Shown here in pieces: positions 8,172 through 16,653 of a DNA stretch of 60,072 nucleotides (the stretch's first letter is position 1; every line of letters begins with the position of its first letter). This stretch comes from Clostridium sp. MSJ-8 (GTDB lineage: Bacteria > Bacillota > Clostridia > Clostridiales > Clostridiaceae). The DNA is taken from positions 1 to 60,072 of the forward strand of contig NZ_JAHLQH010000006.1 in NCBI RefSeq assembly GCF_018918325.1. The letters run 5' to 3'. The notes beneath the pieces were generated by a model. That model saw nothing but the letters and a program-made list of their open reading frames with translations, was not told the DNA's origin and did not search any database. The position numbers were made by a program, and so were the translations under genes.

Positions 8172-9002
8172 ATGGCTCTTATACAAGTAAACTTTTTTTC
8201 AAAGAAGTTGATGAGAACTGTTCCTATAAATGTTATTTTACCAGTAGATAAGATGTCAACTGATAACAAGACAGAAAAAAACGACTTTAAAACCTTATAT
8301 CTTTTACATGGAATATTAGGAAATTATACAGATTGGGTTAGCAATACAAGAATTGCAAGATTAGCAGAAGAAAATGATCTAGCGGTAGTTATGCCATCAG
8401 GGGATAATGCATTTTATATTGATCAACCTAAGGGCAATAATTATTATGGTGAATTTATAGGTGAAGAACTAGTAGAGATAACAAGAAAGATGTTTCCATT
8501 ATCTCATAGAAGAGAAGATACATTTATAGGTGGTTTATCTATGGGTGGATATGGAGCAATGAGAAATGGTCTTAAATATCATGATACATTTGGACACATA
8601 GTGTCATTGTCAGGATTGTTGCTATTGGATGATATTGTAAATTCCACAAATGAAGCAGAAGATTTTATACATAGTAGAGACTATGCAGAAAGTTGTTTCG
8701 GTAATTTAGATGAAGTATTGAATAGTGACAAAAATCCACAATATTTAATTAAGAAATTACAACAATCTAATGTAGAGATACCTAAAATGTATATAGCTTG
8801 TGGAACAGAAGATCCTATGTTTAATATTAATCAAAGTTTTGCAACTTTTTTGCAAGACAATGATGTAAATGTAGAGTTTGAAGTTGGGCCAGGAAATCAC
8901 AACTGGGAGTTTTGGGATGAATATATAGAAAAGGCTATAAATTGGTTACCAACAGAAAATAGTGGGCTTGGAATTAATAGTGGTAATATAGGAGTAGAAT
9001 AA
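8172..9002 (+). CDS. Esterase D/EstA-like alpha/beta hydrolase
   Basis: A 276-residue serine hydrolase. LYLLHG (residues 42-47) supplies the oxyanion hole, GLSMGG has nucleophile S123, CGTEDPMF carries acid D214, and GNHNWEFW carries H243, giving a complete catalytic triad. The closest family is esterase D/S-formylglutathione hydrolase and lactic tributyrin esterase EstA. No signal peptide is present, so it is cytoplasmic. It probably cleaves short-chain esters or thioesters. The GGGGGATGG ribosome site is followed by ATG at good distance. It is the last gene before a strong symmetrical terminator. Confidence 0.9.
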   Translation: MALIQVNFFSKKLMRTVPINVILPVDKMSTDNKTEKNDFKTLYLLHGILGNYTDWVSNTRIARLAEENDLAVVMPSGDNAFYIDQPKGNNYYGEFIGEELVEITRKMFPLSHRREDTFIGGLSMGGYGAMRNGLKYHDTFGHIVSLSGLLLLDDIVNSTNEAEDFIHSRDYAESCFGNLDEVLNSDKNPQYLIKKLQQSNVEIPKMYIACGTEDPMFNINQSFATFLQDNDVNVEFEVGPGNHNWEFWDEYIEKAINWLPTENSGLGINSGNIGVE

Positions 9003-9013
9003 GTGAAATTTAA

Positions 9014-9047
9014 GCACCTAAGATATTATATAATATCTTAGGTGCTA
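9014..9047. terminator. Symmetric bidirectional terminator
   Basis: AGCACCTAAGATATTA pairs perfectly with its reverse complement to form a long hairpin between two convergent genes (esterase on plus, the 342-aa gene on minus). Short T-rich tails lie on both sides. Confidence 0.75.
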
Positions 9048-9051
9048 AAGT

Positions 9052-10080
9052 TTATAAGATTATTTTATCTTGTACTATAATTGTTGGCTTTAAGTTAACT
9101 AGAGCTTCATTTAAGGTGTTAGAGCATATAGTTATATCTTCACCTGATGCTGGATCTATATAATCAACTGAGAATATTAATGGGTTTCTTATAGGTGTAG
9201 TAGCTGCTACATCAGCAAGCTTGGTTTGAGCGTATATATGCATATAATTATTTTTCATGTTAGCATTTTGAGTAATTACAAAAGTAATAGTTCTGCTATC
9301 ATCATCAGAAGTTACTATATAATCACCAGTTGTAGCTAGAGGTCCATTTACTTCTCCATAGCGAATATATACATAGCCAGGGGTATCTAAAGGCTTTTCT
9401 ATTTCTTCATAATTATCAATAGCAGTAGGAGTTATCATATCTAATGCAGGATCTATTTGCATTGTTACAGTATATACTAAATTATCATCAATATCAGTAG
9501 TCATAGTTGGTATAGTAGCTTTTAGTATTGCATTATCACCAACAATTCTAGCAACTAGGTCTTCTCCACCATAAATATTACATACATAAGTTGCAAATGG
9601 AATTTTCAAAATATTAGAGTTAATTTTTGTGCCATCAGGAATAACAGAGAATCTGTTAGTGAAGTAATCTTGTTCATTTTCTCCAACAGTTCTTTCTGAT
9701 TTAGGAATTTCAACTATAGTAACTGGAAGTGTAACAGTAACTTTAGTGTTTTCTGTTGGATTAAATAATACTTTTGTATCAGTTGGATCAAAAATCTCAA
9801 GGTCAACTTTAGATTTTTCATCATCATCAGAACCGTCAGCTATTATTATAGAGCTATCTGTATAGTAAGGGGTTGTAGGTGCAGTTCCAGTTCCATCCCA
9901 ATATGGAATATTAGTAGCATCACCATAAGTTAACACTGCAGAACCTATTTCATAAGCTAATCCTTTTGCAAGAATATCAACAAATTCAAGTGTATTTAAG
10001 TCAGCTCCTGCAGGTATAGTAAAAGGTGCTTCAAAGGTTAATTTTGAATACTTATTAATTTCATATACTTTATCAGCCAT
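9052..10080 (-). CDS. Leaderless Ig-like/adhesin-fold protein
   Basis: A 342-residue acidic, Thr/Asp/Ile-rich protein that I cannot assign to a named family. Residues 10-60 (TFEAPFTIPAGADLNTLEFV ... GLAYEIGSAVLTYG) look like beta-strand repeats of bacterial surface proteins with DUF11 or isopeptide-type Ig domains. Similar strand patterns recur at about 105-130 and 190-340. It has no signal peptide, sortase motif or membrane segment, unlike such adhesins. The start is secure: AAAAAGGAG precedes the ATG. It appears monocistronic and ends at the shared hairpin. A cytoplasmic, spore-surface or non-classically exported role are all possible. Confidence 0.7.
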   Translation of the reverse strand: MADKVYEINKYSKLTFEAPFTIPAGADLNTLEFVDILAKGLAYEIGSAVLTYGDATNIPYWDGTGTAPTTPYYTDSSIIIADGSDDDEKSKVDLEIFDPTDTKVLFNPTENTKVTVTLPVTIVEIPKSERTVGENEQDYFTNRFSVIPDGTKINSNILKIPFATYVCNIYGGEDLVARIVGDNAILKATIPTMTTDIDDNLVYTVTMQIDPALDMITPTAIDNYEEIEKPLDTPGYVYIRYGEVNGPLATTGDYIVTSDDDSRTITFVITQNANMKNNYMHIYAQTKLADVAATTPIRNPLIFSVDYIDPASGEDITICSNTLNEALVNLKPTIIVQDKIIL

Positions 10081-10171
10081 ATATTATTTCTCCTTTTTAA
10101 ATATTTTGTCGCATGGTAATTATTTTTGTAGTATATATATATGAAAAAAATAATAATTGATACCTTATTAA

Positions 10172-10180
10172 TGGTATAGT
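10172..10180 (+). promoter_or_regulatory. Extended -10 promoter for pnuC-nadR
   Basis: TGGTATAGT fits an extended -10 element 35 bp before the pnuC start. It overlaps a small inverted repeat (ATACC at 10160-10164 with GGTAT at 10173-10177) that could be an operator. I could not match it to a known NAD regulator motif. Confidence 0.4.
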
Positions 10181-10214
10181 TAAAGATGAAGAATTAATAA
10201 ATAGGGGGATTGTT

Positions 10215-10901
10215 ATGGCAAGTATAAAGAAATTTTTAAAAAATGAAGTTTATGGATGGAGTAAGTTCGAAGTAATCTGGTTAGTGGTTGCAACGGTAGT
10301 GATATTAGGATTATCTATATATTGGCATGAAAGTATTATTGGAATAATAGCTGCATTAACAGGAGTAATATGTGTTATCTTAACAGGTAAAGGTAAGATA
10401 TCTTCTTATGTATTTGGGACAATTAATACTGTTTTATATGCCTATATTGCATTAGGGGCTAAATACTATGGAGAAGTAATGCTTAATATGTTGTATTATT
10501 TACCAATGAATTTTGTAGGATTTATAACATGGAAGAAATATATAAATTCAGAAACTCAAGAAGTTGAAAAGAGGAAATTAACATTTAAATGGCAAGGTAT
10601 TATTGCTATATTATGTGCTATATGTGTATATGTATATGGTTTAGTGCTTAAGAAGTTAGGTGGAAGTTTACCATTTGTAGATAGTATGAGTACAGTATTA
10701 TCTGTTTTTGCTCAGATATTATGTGTTAAGAGATATATGGAACAATGGTTATTATGGATAGTGGTTGATGTTGTTACAGTTATTATGTGGATAGCAGCTT
10801 TTTTCAATGGTGGAGAGAGTATTGCAACATTACTTATGTGGAGTGTATATTTATTAAATGCAATATTTATGTTTGTTAAATGGTATAAAGAAAGCAAATA
10901 G
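10215..10901 (+). CDS. pnuC: PnuC nicotinamide riboside/NMN transporter
   Basis: A 228-residue integral membrane protein with about seven hydrophobic helices. The PnuC family core is visible: GKGKISSYVFGTINTVLYAY, YYGEVMLNMLYYLPMNFVGF and W-x-x-Y after it. The C-terminal helices include LCVKRYMEQWLLWIVVDV, the conserved ligand-contact region. It imports nicotinamide riboside (or a relative) for NAD salvage by facilitated diffusion, trapped by phosphorylation. The next gene, 13 bases downstream, is the matching NadR-type kinase/adenylyltransferase, which makes the role nearly certain. The ribosome site is AGGGGG. Confidence 0.95.
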   Translation: MASIKKFLKNEVYGWSKFEVIWLVVATVVILGLSIYWHESIIGIIAALTGVICVILTGKGKISSYVFGTINTVLYAYIALGAKYYGEVMLNMLYYLPMNFVGFITWKKYINSETQEVEKRKLTFKWQGIIAILCAICVYVYGLVLKKLGGSLPFVDSMSTVLSVFAQILCVKRYMEQWLLWIVVDVVTVIMWIAAFFNGGESIATLLMWSVYLLNAIFMFVKWYKESK

Positions 10902-10914
10902 AGGTGAAAATTTT

Positions 10915-11928
10915 ATGTATGAAGTAGGAATGTATGGTGGCTCCTTTAATCCTTTGCATTTAGGACATGTTAAATGTATTATAAAGGCAGCAACTCAGTG
11001 TAGAGAATTAAACATTATATTGAGCAATGGAAAGAATAGAGATGAAGTAAGTGTAAGAGTTAGATATAGGTGGTTATATCTATTAACTAAGCATATAGGT
11101 AATGTTAGGATTCACATATTAGAAGATACAGCTGATTCTAAAGAAGATTATACAAGTGAATATTGGCAATCTGATTCAGAAATAGTTAAGAAGATGATAG
11201 GTAAACATATAGATGTTATTTTCTGTGGCGATGATTATGATAATGATGATAATTTTTATAAGAAGTGTTATCCGGATAGTGATATATTGTTTTTTAAGAG
11301 AGATGAAATAAGTTCAACTAAAATTAGAACTAACATATATAAATATTGGGAGTGGTTACCTAGTGTGGTAAGACCTTATTATGTTAAGAAGGTTTTATTA
11401 ATAGGTGGAGAAAGTGTTGGAAAGTCAACTATGACAATTAATCTTGCTAATTATTATAATACCAATTATGTAGAAGAGGTAGGGAGAGAATTATCTGAAA
11501 AGTCAGGAACAGATAAGATGATGTTAGCAGAAGATTTTACAGAGATATTACTTAAGCATAAATTAAAAGAAATGGAAGCTATAGAGAAGAGTAATAAGGT
11601 ATTATTTATTGATACAGATTGTCTTATAACGCAATTTTATATGAATTTTCTAGATGACAAGGATCAGGATTATGAGAATAATAGAGCTTTATCAGATGCT
11701 ATAAGCGATATTAATAGCTATGATTTAGTACTATTTTTAGAGCCAGATGTACAGTTTGTTCAAGACGGAACAAGAAATGTTGAGATACAAGAAAATAGAG
11801 AAAAATATAGTAATCAAATAAAGGATATATTTGATAAACATAATATTAAATATGAAATTATAAATGGGGATTACTTAAATAGATTTGAGAAGATTACAAA
11901 ACTAGTGGATAACATTATAGGCAAGTAA
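10915..11928 (+). CDS. nadR: NadR-type NMN adenylyltransferase/NR kinase
   Basis: A 337-residue bifunctional salvage enzyme. Residues 5-18 (GMYGGSFNPLHLGH) are the nucleotidyltransferase signature and ISSTKIR is its closing motif. From about residue 160 a P-loop (GGESVGKST) begins the ribosylnicotinamide kinase domain. Nicotinamide riboside brought in by PnuC would be phosphorylated and then adenylylated to NAD. No N-terminal helix-turn-helix is present, unlike enterobacterial NadR, so it is not a repressor. I start at ATG 10915, eight bases after GAGGTG, rather than at an in-frame upstream ATG inside pnuC. Confidence 0.93.
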   Translation: MYEVGMYGGSFNPLHLGHVKCIIKAATQCRELNIILSNGKNRDEVSVRVRYRWLYLLTKHIGNVRIHILEDTADSKEDYTSEYWQSDSEIVKKMIGKHIDVIFCGDDYDNDDNFYKKCYPDSDILFFKRDEISSTKIRTNIYKYWEWLPSVVRPYYVKKVLLIGGESVGKSTMTINLANYYNTNYVEEVGRELSEKSGTDKMMLAEDFTEILLKHKLKEMEAIEKSNKVLFIDTDCLITQFYMNFLDDKDQDYENNRALSDAISDINSYDLVLFLEPDVQFVQDGTRNVEIQENREKYSNQIKDIFDKHNIKYEIINGDYLNRFEKITKLVDNIIGK

Positions 11929-11942
11929 ATTGCTTAATGTAA

Positions 11943-12314
11943 TATAATAATGATGGAACTGAAGGAGCAATTGTTTATTTTTATTCTACTGTAGAACAAC
12001 CAGATAATACTAGATTTATATATGAATGGAGTGATACAACAGGCGAAGGTATTGCACCAGGGGAATCAGCAGAAATGAATGTAACATCAGAATCAATGAG
12101 TTCTTCAGCAAATGGATCGAGAATAATAAAAGAAAGTGCAATTATCTATTATAAAGAAAAGGGAGTATATCTTAATGTAGAATTATATCTAGATATACAG
12201 AATAAAGGAGATTCATATGTACAGTGGTCAGATTATCATACTAAGATAGATAATGAACATGTAGTATGTAGATTATATTCGGATGAAAAGAAAGAAATAA
12301 AAAAAGTAGATTAA
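11943..12314 (+). pseudogene. 5'-truncated fragment of an unknown protein
   Basis: An in-frame stretch of about 123 codons opens at a stop at 11940, only 12 bases after nadR ends. It has no start codon or ribosome site until an internal ATG at 12075. The peptide (YFYSTVEQPDNTRFIYEWSD, then a Ser-rich TSESMSSSANGS) looks like a beta-rich exported or lipoprotein domain that has lost its N-terminus. It ends at a strong terminator followed by a 65-bp tail shared with the surface-protein remnant at 58216. A short gene starting at 12075 cannot be excluded. Confidence 0.6.
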
Positions 12315-12326
12315 TATTATACGTCG

Positions 12327-12368
12327 TCTAGATATGAAATTTTCAAGTTTCATATCTAGACTTTTTTT
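12327..12368 (+). terminator. Intrinsic terminator
   Basis: TCTAGATATGAAA (12327-12339) pairs perfectly with TTTCATATCTAGA (12348-12360), followed by a run of seven T. Confidence 0.85.
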
Positions 12369-12430
12369 ACTCTATAGGAAATTATATTAAATCTAAACCT
12401 ATAGATAAGTATTGTAAACATAGTATTTAT
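12362..12430 (+). repeat. Post-terminator tail repeat, copy 1
   Basis: The T run and following bases (TATAGGAAATTATA ... ATAAGTAT ... TAAACATAGTAT) recur at 59578-59646 with about 80% identity by eye. Both copies directly follow the terminator of a truncated gene. Confidence 0.7.
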
Positions 12431-12462
12431 TTTTTAGGGCATAATAATAGTTAGATTGATTA

Positions 12463-13467
12463 TTATGATTTTGATTTTCTGAAGGCTAGAGGTGTTTTAT
12501 TGTGTATTTTTTTGAACATTTTGACGAAGTTACTACTGTGATTATATCCTACTAGCTTAGAGATTTCATCTACACTTAATTCAGTAGTAGATAATAGATT
12601 CTCTGCATAGGCCATTTTTATAGAAGTTGTATATTGATTTATAGACATATGATATCTCGCCTGGAACCCTGCTTTTAGTTTTTGTTCATTTAAGAATACT
12701 AGTTTGCTTAGTTTTGCTATGGTAGGAGGATTACACATATTTTTACTTAATATATCGTGGGCCTCTTGGAGTGCATTAATATCTGACGCAGTTAGAGTTA
12801 GGGATCTATCCTTACCTATTTTTATTGAACCGTAGTTAATTTGATTACTGAATGCATTTTCAGGAGATGAATTTATTTCATCAGATAATACAGCAATAGA
12901 CTCTATGATTTTGCTTTCTAGATATAGTGGTGATAATGATCGTCTTTCTGCTAAACTTCTTAATTCTTGAATAATAGAGACTATCTTTATAGGTAAGTAG
13001 TTATATGTGTAATTGATTATGAATTTGTTGAAGTCAACAAGCTTAGGGAAAGCGGGAGTTATTATATCATCAAGGTATTTTTTATATATTGTTATTTCAG
13101 CTCCATGAAAGTGCTGACCTTTTTTCCATGTTTGTTTACCCTTCATTTGAGTTTCTATAGTGAAGAATGATGAAGGTGAGAATGAAGAAATAGAATTATC
13201 TTCTATCTCGAATTCAGTTTCACCTGTATATACTGTACCGAATCTTATTAATTTTTCATTATGTTCGAAGGATAGGGAGAAGTCATTTAAAATAGTATAA
13301 TCACCTACACCGAAGTCATAATAACCATCTCTAGAATATTTTAAGAAGTATCCGAGTTCTGGTTTATTCTTGTTGGTATATAGAGTATAGTTAGTATTTT
13401 TATATGGAGAGAATGTTATTTTTTCAAGAATTTTATTTTGAAATTCTTTAGTTGTTCTAGTAGCCAT
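12463..13467 (-). CDS. AraC family transcriptional regulator
   Basis: About 334 residues. The C-terminal 100 residues carry the two helix-turn-helix motifs of AraC/XylS regulators (TIAKLSKLVFLNEQKLKAGF and LSVDEISKLVGYNHSSNFVKMFKKIHNKTP). The N-terminal ~230 residues are a ligand domain like that of siderophore-sensing AraC activators. I start at ATG 13467, eight bases after AGAGG, rather than at an ATG 15 bases upstream. It is transcribed divergently from the siderophore uptake operon across a 247-bp region holding a Fur box. A ferri-siderophore-responsive activator is the natural inference. Confidence 0.88.
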   Translation of the reverse strand: MATRTTKEFQNKILEKITFSPYKNTNYTLYTNKNKPELGYFLKYSRDGYYDFGVGDYTILNDFSLSFEHNEKLIRFGTVYTGETEFEIEDNSISSFSPSSFFTIETQMKGKQTWKKGQHFHGAEITIYKKYLDDIITPAFPKLVDFNKFIINYTYNYLPIKIVSIIQELRSLAERRSLSPLYLESKIIESIAVLSDEINSSPENAFSNQINYGSIKIGKDRSLTLTASDINALQEAHDILSKNMCNPPTIAKLSKLVFLNEQKLKAGFQARYHMSINQYTTSIKMAYAENLLSTTELSVDEISKLVGYNHSSNFVKMFKKIHNKTPLAFRKSKS

Positions 13468-13559
13468 AGTTATACCTCTCATTTGTAAATATTATATAAA
13501 TGAATTATAACATATGATTATCCTATTGAATGATAAAATTATTATATTAGATGCATATA

Positions 13560-13588
13560 TTGAAATGAAAATCATTATCATATAAAAT
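13560..13588 (+). promoter_or_regulatory. Promoter with Fur box
   Basis: TGAAAAT-C-ATTATCA at 13566-13580 matches the 7-1-7 Fur operator (TGATAAT-N-ATTATCA) in all but one position. It sits between a -35 TTGAAA (13560-13565) and a -10 TAAAAT (13583-13588, spacer 17). Iron-loaded Fur would therefore block the siderophore operon. A weaker half-match lies at 13531-13545. Confidence 0.8.
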
Positions 13589-13713
13589 CAAAACTGCTGA
13601 AAATACTAAACTAAATCTTAATTTTGAACAGGATTTTTTAGCATTTAGGAATATATGAGATATCAAGAATTATGATAGGTTGCTAGAATAGAAAAACATG
13701 GAGGAATTATAAG

Positions 13714-14664
13714 ATGAAGAGAAATTTATTTAAAACAATTATTCTTGGTTGTTTAATAAGTGTTATGCTTATGGGATGTGGTTCTGCCAAGGATAATAGT
13801 GTAAAAGATACTCAGAAAGAAATGGTAACAGTTACTGATGCAAAGGGAGAAGTTGATATCCCAGCAGATCCTAAGAAGATAGTGGATTTAAGTGGTAATA
13901 GTGACATATTATCTATTTTAGGATATAAGGTTATAGGAACTGCTAATAGTGATGCTTATGATTATACTAAGTTTCCAACTTACTTAGAAGATACATTAAA
14001 GGGTGCAGAGATATTAGGATATAGTATGCAAGATACTATGGACATAGAGGCAGTTATGAATTTAGAACCAGATTTAATAGTTATATCAACTGTTCAAGAG
14101 AAAATGTATGATCAATTAAGTGAGATAGCACCAACTGTTATGATAAAATTAGAAGCTCTTAATTGGAAAGATGATATAAAGACTATAGCGAATATCTTCA
14201 ATAAGACAGAAAAGGCTGATAAGTGGCTAGCTGATTATGAGAAACAAGCTAAAGAAGCTGGGGATAAGATAAAAAAGGAATATGGTGAAGATACAAGTTA
14301 TCTTGCATTTTTAGCAAGTGGCGGACAATTCTTTGTATTTGATGGAGCAGGATTTGGAAGTGTATTATATGAAGATATGGGATTGACTAAACCAACTGGT
14401 ATGCCTGAACAGAGTGATATAAGTCTTCCAGTTGTAACATATGAAGGATTAGCGTCTATTGAAGCTGACTATATTTTCTTGATGGCAACAGATGAAGATT
14501 TAGCGGAATTAGAAGGAAATGCCATATGGAATAACATACCAGCAGTTAAGGAAGGAAGAGTTGTAGTATTAAATGCATCTCCATACTTCAATCAAGGTTA
14601 TAGTCTAATAGGAAGAGAATTATTAGTAGATGAGATAGGTGAAATGTTAAATGAAACAAAATAA
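13714..14664 (+). CDS. Fe(III)-siderophore-binding lipoprotein
   Basis: A 316-residue substrate-binding protein of the iron/B12 (FhuD/BtuF-like) type. It has a lipoprotein signal peptide with lipobox L-M-G-C and Cys22 as the acylated residue, so it is tethered outside the membrane. The periplasmic-binding fold follows: VDIPADPKKIVDLSGNSDIL, EPDLIVISTVQEKMYDQL, WLADYEKQAKEAG and LIGRELLVDEIGEML. It captures a ferric siderophore for the two permeases downstream. It is the first gene of the operon, with GGAGG before the ATG, and its end overlaps the next gene by 14 bases. The exact siderophore is unknown. Confidence 0.93.
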   Translation: MKRNLFKTIILGCLISVMLMGCGSAKDNSVKDTQKEMVTVTDAKGEVDIPADPKKIVDLSGNSDILSILGYKVIGTANSDAYDYTKFPTYLEDTLKGAEILGYSMQDTMDIEAVMNLEPDLIVISTVQEKMYDQLSEIAPTVMIKLEALNWKDDIKTIANIFNKTEKADKWLADYEKQAKEAGDKIKKEYGEDTSYLAFLASGGQFFVFDGAGFGSVLYEDMGLTKPTGMPEQSDISLPVVTYEGLASIEADYIFLMATDEDLAELEGNAIWNNIPAVKEGRVVVLNASPYFNQGYSLIGRELLVDEIGEMLNETK

Positions 14665-15643
14665 TAAACTTGTAATTATATTTATGATTTGCAGTTTATT
14701 GCTTTTAGGAGTAGGACTGATTCTAGCTGTAAAGCTAGGATCTGTCCATATTTCATTTTCAGATATATGGAATAGCGTATTTAATTATAGTGAAACCCTA
14801 GAATACATGTTAGTTAGAGATGTTCGTATTCCTAGGGCACTTTCTGTATTGATGACAGGTGGAATTTTAGGTATGGTGGGAGCTATGATTCAAGGAGTTA
14901 CTAGAAACCCTATAGCAGAACCTTCTGTACTAGGTATTAGTCAAGGAGCAACTCTTATAATAGCTATTTTTTATGTTGCAGGTATAGGAGTAACTACTAA
15001 AAGTAATATGTTAGCAGCATTTTTGGGAGCGTTTATAACAGGAATTATGGTACTATTCTTTATATCTAAGAAAGCAAATAACAATTCTATTACCAAGATT
15101 ATATTAGCAGGAACAGCTATTAGTACATTTTTTATTTCTCTAACAACAATAATAGGACTTCTATCTAATCAAGCACAAATGATAGGATTTTGGGTGTCTG
15201 GGGGATTTAGAAATGCTAGTTGGACTGATTTTAAGCTAGTTTCAGTGGTAGGAATTTTAGGACTTGTATTAGCGATATATTTAGCACCTAAGATTAACAT
15301 ATTGAATTTAGGTGATGATATAGCTATAGGATTAGGAGAAAATCCAGAGAAGATAAGATTCTTTACTCTTATGATTATGATTCCAATGTGTGCGGCTGCT
15401 GTAGCTGTTGGAAAGAATATAGCTTTTGTAGGACTAATAATACCACAGATAGTGAAGAAGATATTAGGTGAAGATTATAGAAAGAATATACCTTGTTCAT
15501 TTTTACTTGGAGCAGTTTTAATGACTTATGCAGATATAGCTGCAAGAATGCTATTTGCACCATATGAAACACCAATTGGAATATTTACAGCAATTATAGG
15601 TGTACCATTCTTTATATCAGTTGCAAGAAAGGAATTAGGATAA
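14651..15643 (+). CDS. FecCD-type siderophore ABC permease 1
   Basis: A 330-residue polytopic protein of the FecCD/BtuC family. The diagnostic VRDVRIPRALSVLMTGGILGM and MIQGVTRNPIAEPSVLGISQGA occur early, and FVGLIIPQIVKKILGEDYRK near the end is the loop that contacts the ATPase. About ten membrane helices are evident. It forms half of the channel that moves the ferri-siderophore inward. The start overlaps the lipoprotein gene, and the next permease begins one base after its stop, indicating tight coupling. Confidence 0.95.
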   Translation: MKQNNKLVIIFMICSLLLLGVGLILAVKLGSVHISFSDIWNSVFNYSETLEYMLVRDVRIPRALSVLMTGGILGMVGAMIQGVTRNPIAEPSVLGISQGATLIIAIFYVAGIGVTTKSNMLAAFLGAFITGIMVLFFISKKANNNSITKIILAGTAISTFFISLTTIIGLLSNQAQMIGFWVSGGFRNASWTDFKLVSVVGILGLVLAIYLAPKINILNLGDDIAIGLGENPEKIRFFTLMIMIPMCAAAVAVGKNIAFVGLIIPQIVKKILGEDYRKNIPCSFLLGAVLMTYADIAARMLFAPYETPIGIFTAIIGVPFFISVARKELG

Positions 15644-15644
15644 G

Positions 15645-16652
15645 ATGAAGAAAAATAAATTCAAGATAACCTGCATTATTCTAACGATTTTATTGATAAT
15701 TTCATGTCTGGTAAGCTTATGCTGGGGAACTTATAAGATGTCTCCTATGGAAGTTATAGATACATTAATGGGAAATGGTTCAAGATTTCAAAATACTGCT
15801 GTGATAAGTATAAGATTACCTAGAGTTTTAGTTGGGATATTTGTAGCAATTGCATTGTCAACAGCGGGAGCTATATTACAAACTTTAACCAAGAATGACC
15901 TAGCAGATCCAGGAATTATAGGTATTAATGCAGGAGCAGCAGTGGCAGCAGTATTATTTATAACTTATTCAACAGGGTTTTATTATAAGGAATTAGGAAG
16001 TTTATCTATATTTGTTCTTCCTTTTATGGCTATGATAGGAGCTGCAGTAGCCGCTTTTATTATGTATATTATGTCTAGTAGAGGTGGAATGAGACCTAAG
16101 AGATTATTACTTGTTGGGATAGGATTAAATGCAGGCCTTAATGCTTTTATAAGTTTTATTACATTTAGAGGTGGGGTAGGTGATTACAATAGGGTGCTTA
16201 TTTGGACATCTGGAAGCTTATGGGGTTCAGGTTGGAGTTATGTTAAGGTTATTATTCCAATAGTATCTATATTCTTTTTAATTATTTTGTTTAATCATAA
16301 GAGATTAGATGTATTAAATATGTCTGATGAACTATCCATTTCGTTAGGGTTAAATGTAAATAGAGAGAGAAAGAAGTTCTTAGCTATTGCAGTTATATTG
16401 TCTTCTGTAGCAACAGCTTTTGCAGGAAATATAGGATTTTTAGGGCTTATATCACCCCATATAGCTAAGAGATTAGTAGGACCATATCATAAGAAATTTC
16501 TAATTGTATCAGCTATTATAAGTGCTATGATTGTGCTTCTTGCAGATTCTTTTTCTAGAAATTTATTTTCTCCTATAGAGATACCTGTTGGAATAACTGT
16601 TTCTATATTTGGAGTACCGTATTTTGTATATTTGATGATGAGGGAGGAGTAA
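15645..16652 (+). CDS. FecCD-type siderophore ABC permease 2
   Basis: A 335-residue partner of the preceding permease with the same family marks: SIRLPRVLVGIFVAIALSTA, LQTLTKNDLADPGIIGINAG and GFLGLISPHIAKRLVGPYHK. About ten membrane helices are visible. With its neighbour it should form the heterodimeric channel, powered by the ATPase gene that follows one base after its stop. The GGAATTAGGATAAG ribosome site overlaps the end of permease 1. Confidence 0.95.
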   Translation: MKKNKFKITCIILTILLIISCLVSLCWGTYKMSPMEVIDTLMGNGSRFQNTAVISIRLPRVLVGIFVAIALSTAGAILQTLTKNDLADPGIIGINAGAAVAAVLFITYSTGFYYKELGSLSIFVLPFMAMIGAAVAAFIMYIMSSRGGMRPKRLLLVGIGLNAGLNAFISFITFRGGVGDYNRVLIWTSGSLWGSGWSYVKVIIPIVSIFFLIILFNHKRLDVLNMSDELSISLGLNVNRERKKFLAIAVILSSVATAFAGNIGFLGLISPHIAKRLVGPYHKKFLIVSAIISAMIVLLADSFSRNLFSPIEIPVGITVSIFGVPYFVYLMMREE

Positions 16653-16653
16653 T

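Noticed and set aside
10081..10214. A metabolite riboswitch (preQ1 or NAD class) before pnuC.
   Set aside because: Only a 5-bp inverted repeat is visible, with no recognisable aptamer core, and the 5' untranslated region looks too short.
10858..10914. Upstream in-frame ATG extending nadR into pnuC.
   Set aside because: It lies inside the pnuC coding sequence without a ribosome site. ATG 10915 has GAGGTG and starts just before the GSFNP nucleotidyltransferase motif.
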